Shown here: positions 63,675 to 63,783 of the stretch, in pieces
Layout: every line of letters starts with the position of its first letter
Position numbering within the stretch: the first letter of the stretch is position 1
Assembly: GCA_028716265.1 (NCBI GenBank)
Contig: JAQUQD010000007.1
Span: forward strand, 1 to 63,783
Origin: Bacteroidales bacterium
GTDB taxonomy: Bacteria; Bacteroidota; Bacteroidia; Bacteroidales; JAGONC01
Reading direction: 5' to 3'
DNA length: 63,783 nucleotides
Made by a program: the position numbers and the translations under genes
The notes under the pieces: generated by a model
The model's database searches: none
What the model saw: the letters and a program-made list of their open reading frames with translations, nothing else
Told to the model about the DNA's origin: nothing

Positions 63675-63783
63675 CAGGATAAATTCCTCCTCTGTAAGGA
63701 TTTTTATTCCAAGGGTCTTGGCCAGTTCAAGCTTCCGGGGTCCCATATTCGCTCCTGCGATGATCATATCGGTTTTTGAACTC
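63657..63783 (-). CDS. ligA: NAD-dependent DNA ligase, C-terminal BRCT end (partial)
   Basis: Only the last 41 residues are in the window. They read as the end of a BRCT domain: [15 protein letters not shown] and [10 protein letters not shown], close to the C-terminus of LigA. Another BRCT protein cannot be fully excluded. The stop lies inside the 3' end of the head-GIN gene. Confidence 0.75.
   Translation of the reverse strand, partial: SSKTDMIIAGANMGPRKLELAKTLGIKILTEEEFILLIGNA

Overview
The window comes from a member of the Bacteroidota, probably Bacteroidales-like and free-living, though the order cannot be fixed from sequence alone. Supporting signs are a type IX secretion C-terminal sorting domain, many Bacteroidota-only protein families (DUF3822, DUF2027-Smr, DUF4252, head-GIN/DUF2807, stand-alone HsdR_N next to HolA), recurrent TAnnTTTG -7 promoter boxes 15-50 bases before genes, and an almost complete lack of Shine-Dalgarno sites. 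Gene density is high and intergenic gaps are short. The only stretch of more than 300 bases without a protein gene is the RNase P RNA.

Layout. 1-1773: the end of an unknown gene and a secreted T9SS cargo protein. 1870-8759: a small membrane protein, thioredoxin reductase, a CDF metal transporter, and a purL-deoD purine pair. 8948-12508: two tandem long-chain acyl-CoA synthetases. 12505-18729: amn-holA on the minus strand, facing a C39-peptidase ABC exporter, its HlyD adaptor and a small PD-(D/E)xK protein on the plus strand, then a GYD-domain gene. 18907-28910: a housekeeping block (DUF3822, rsmD, coaD, pyrE, SRPBCC, birA, rsfS, ftsH, LUD, DUF2007, cdsA, psd, YjjG-type phosphatase). 29059-32900: an SPFH protein with a ribbon-helix-helix partner, a radical SAM protein and a POT transporter. 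33038-34669: ECF sigma, membrane anti-sigma candidate and DUF4252 protein. 34677-45286: envelope genes (HhH-barrel and PorV-like pair; TPR and plugless barrel pair) around DUF2461 and gyrB. 45424-45845: rnpB. 45932-58550: a queuosine-precursor transporter, DUF2027-Smr, a TonB receptor with an OprC-type copper site, a prolyl oligopeptidase lipoprotein, a YD-like repeat protein, MATE, a frameshifted TonB-type barrel and a saccharopine dehydrogenase-like enzyme. 58809-63783: an EamA transporter, a second ECF sigma module that drives three beta-helix-like exported proteins, and the 3' end of ligA.

The genes are mostly core metabolism, envelope biogenesis and envelope sensing. The most unusual points are a TonB receptor carrying both halves of the CXXXM-HXM copper site at OprC-like spacing, a series of phase-locked short-word repeats (periods 6, 7 and 10) confined to gene ends and gaps, a single-base frameshift that breaks a large outer-membrane receptor, and an orphan C39 exporter lodged between amn-holA and a nuclease-fold gene.
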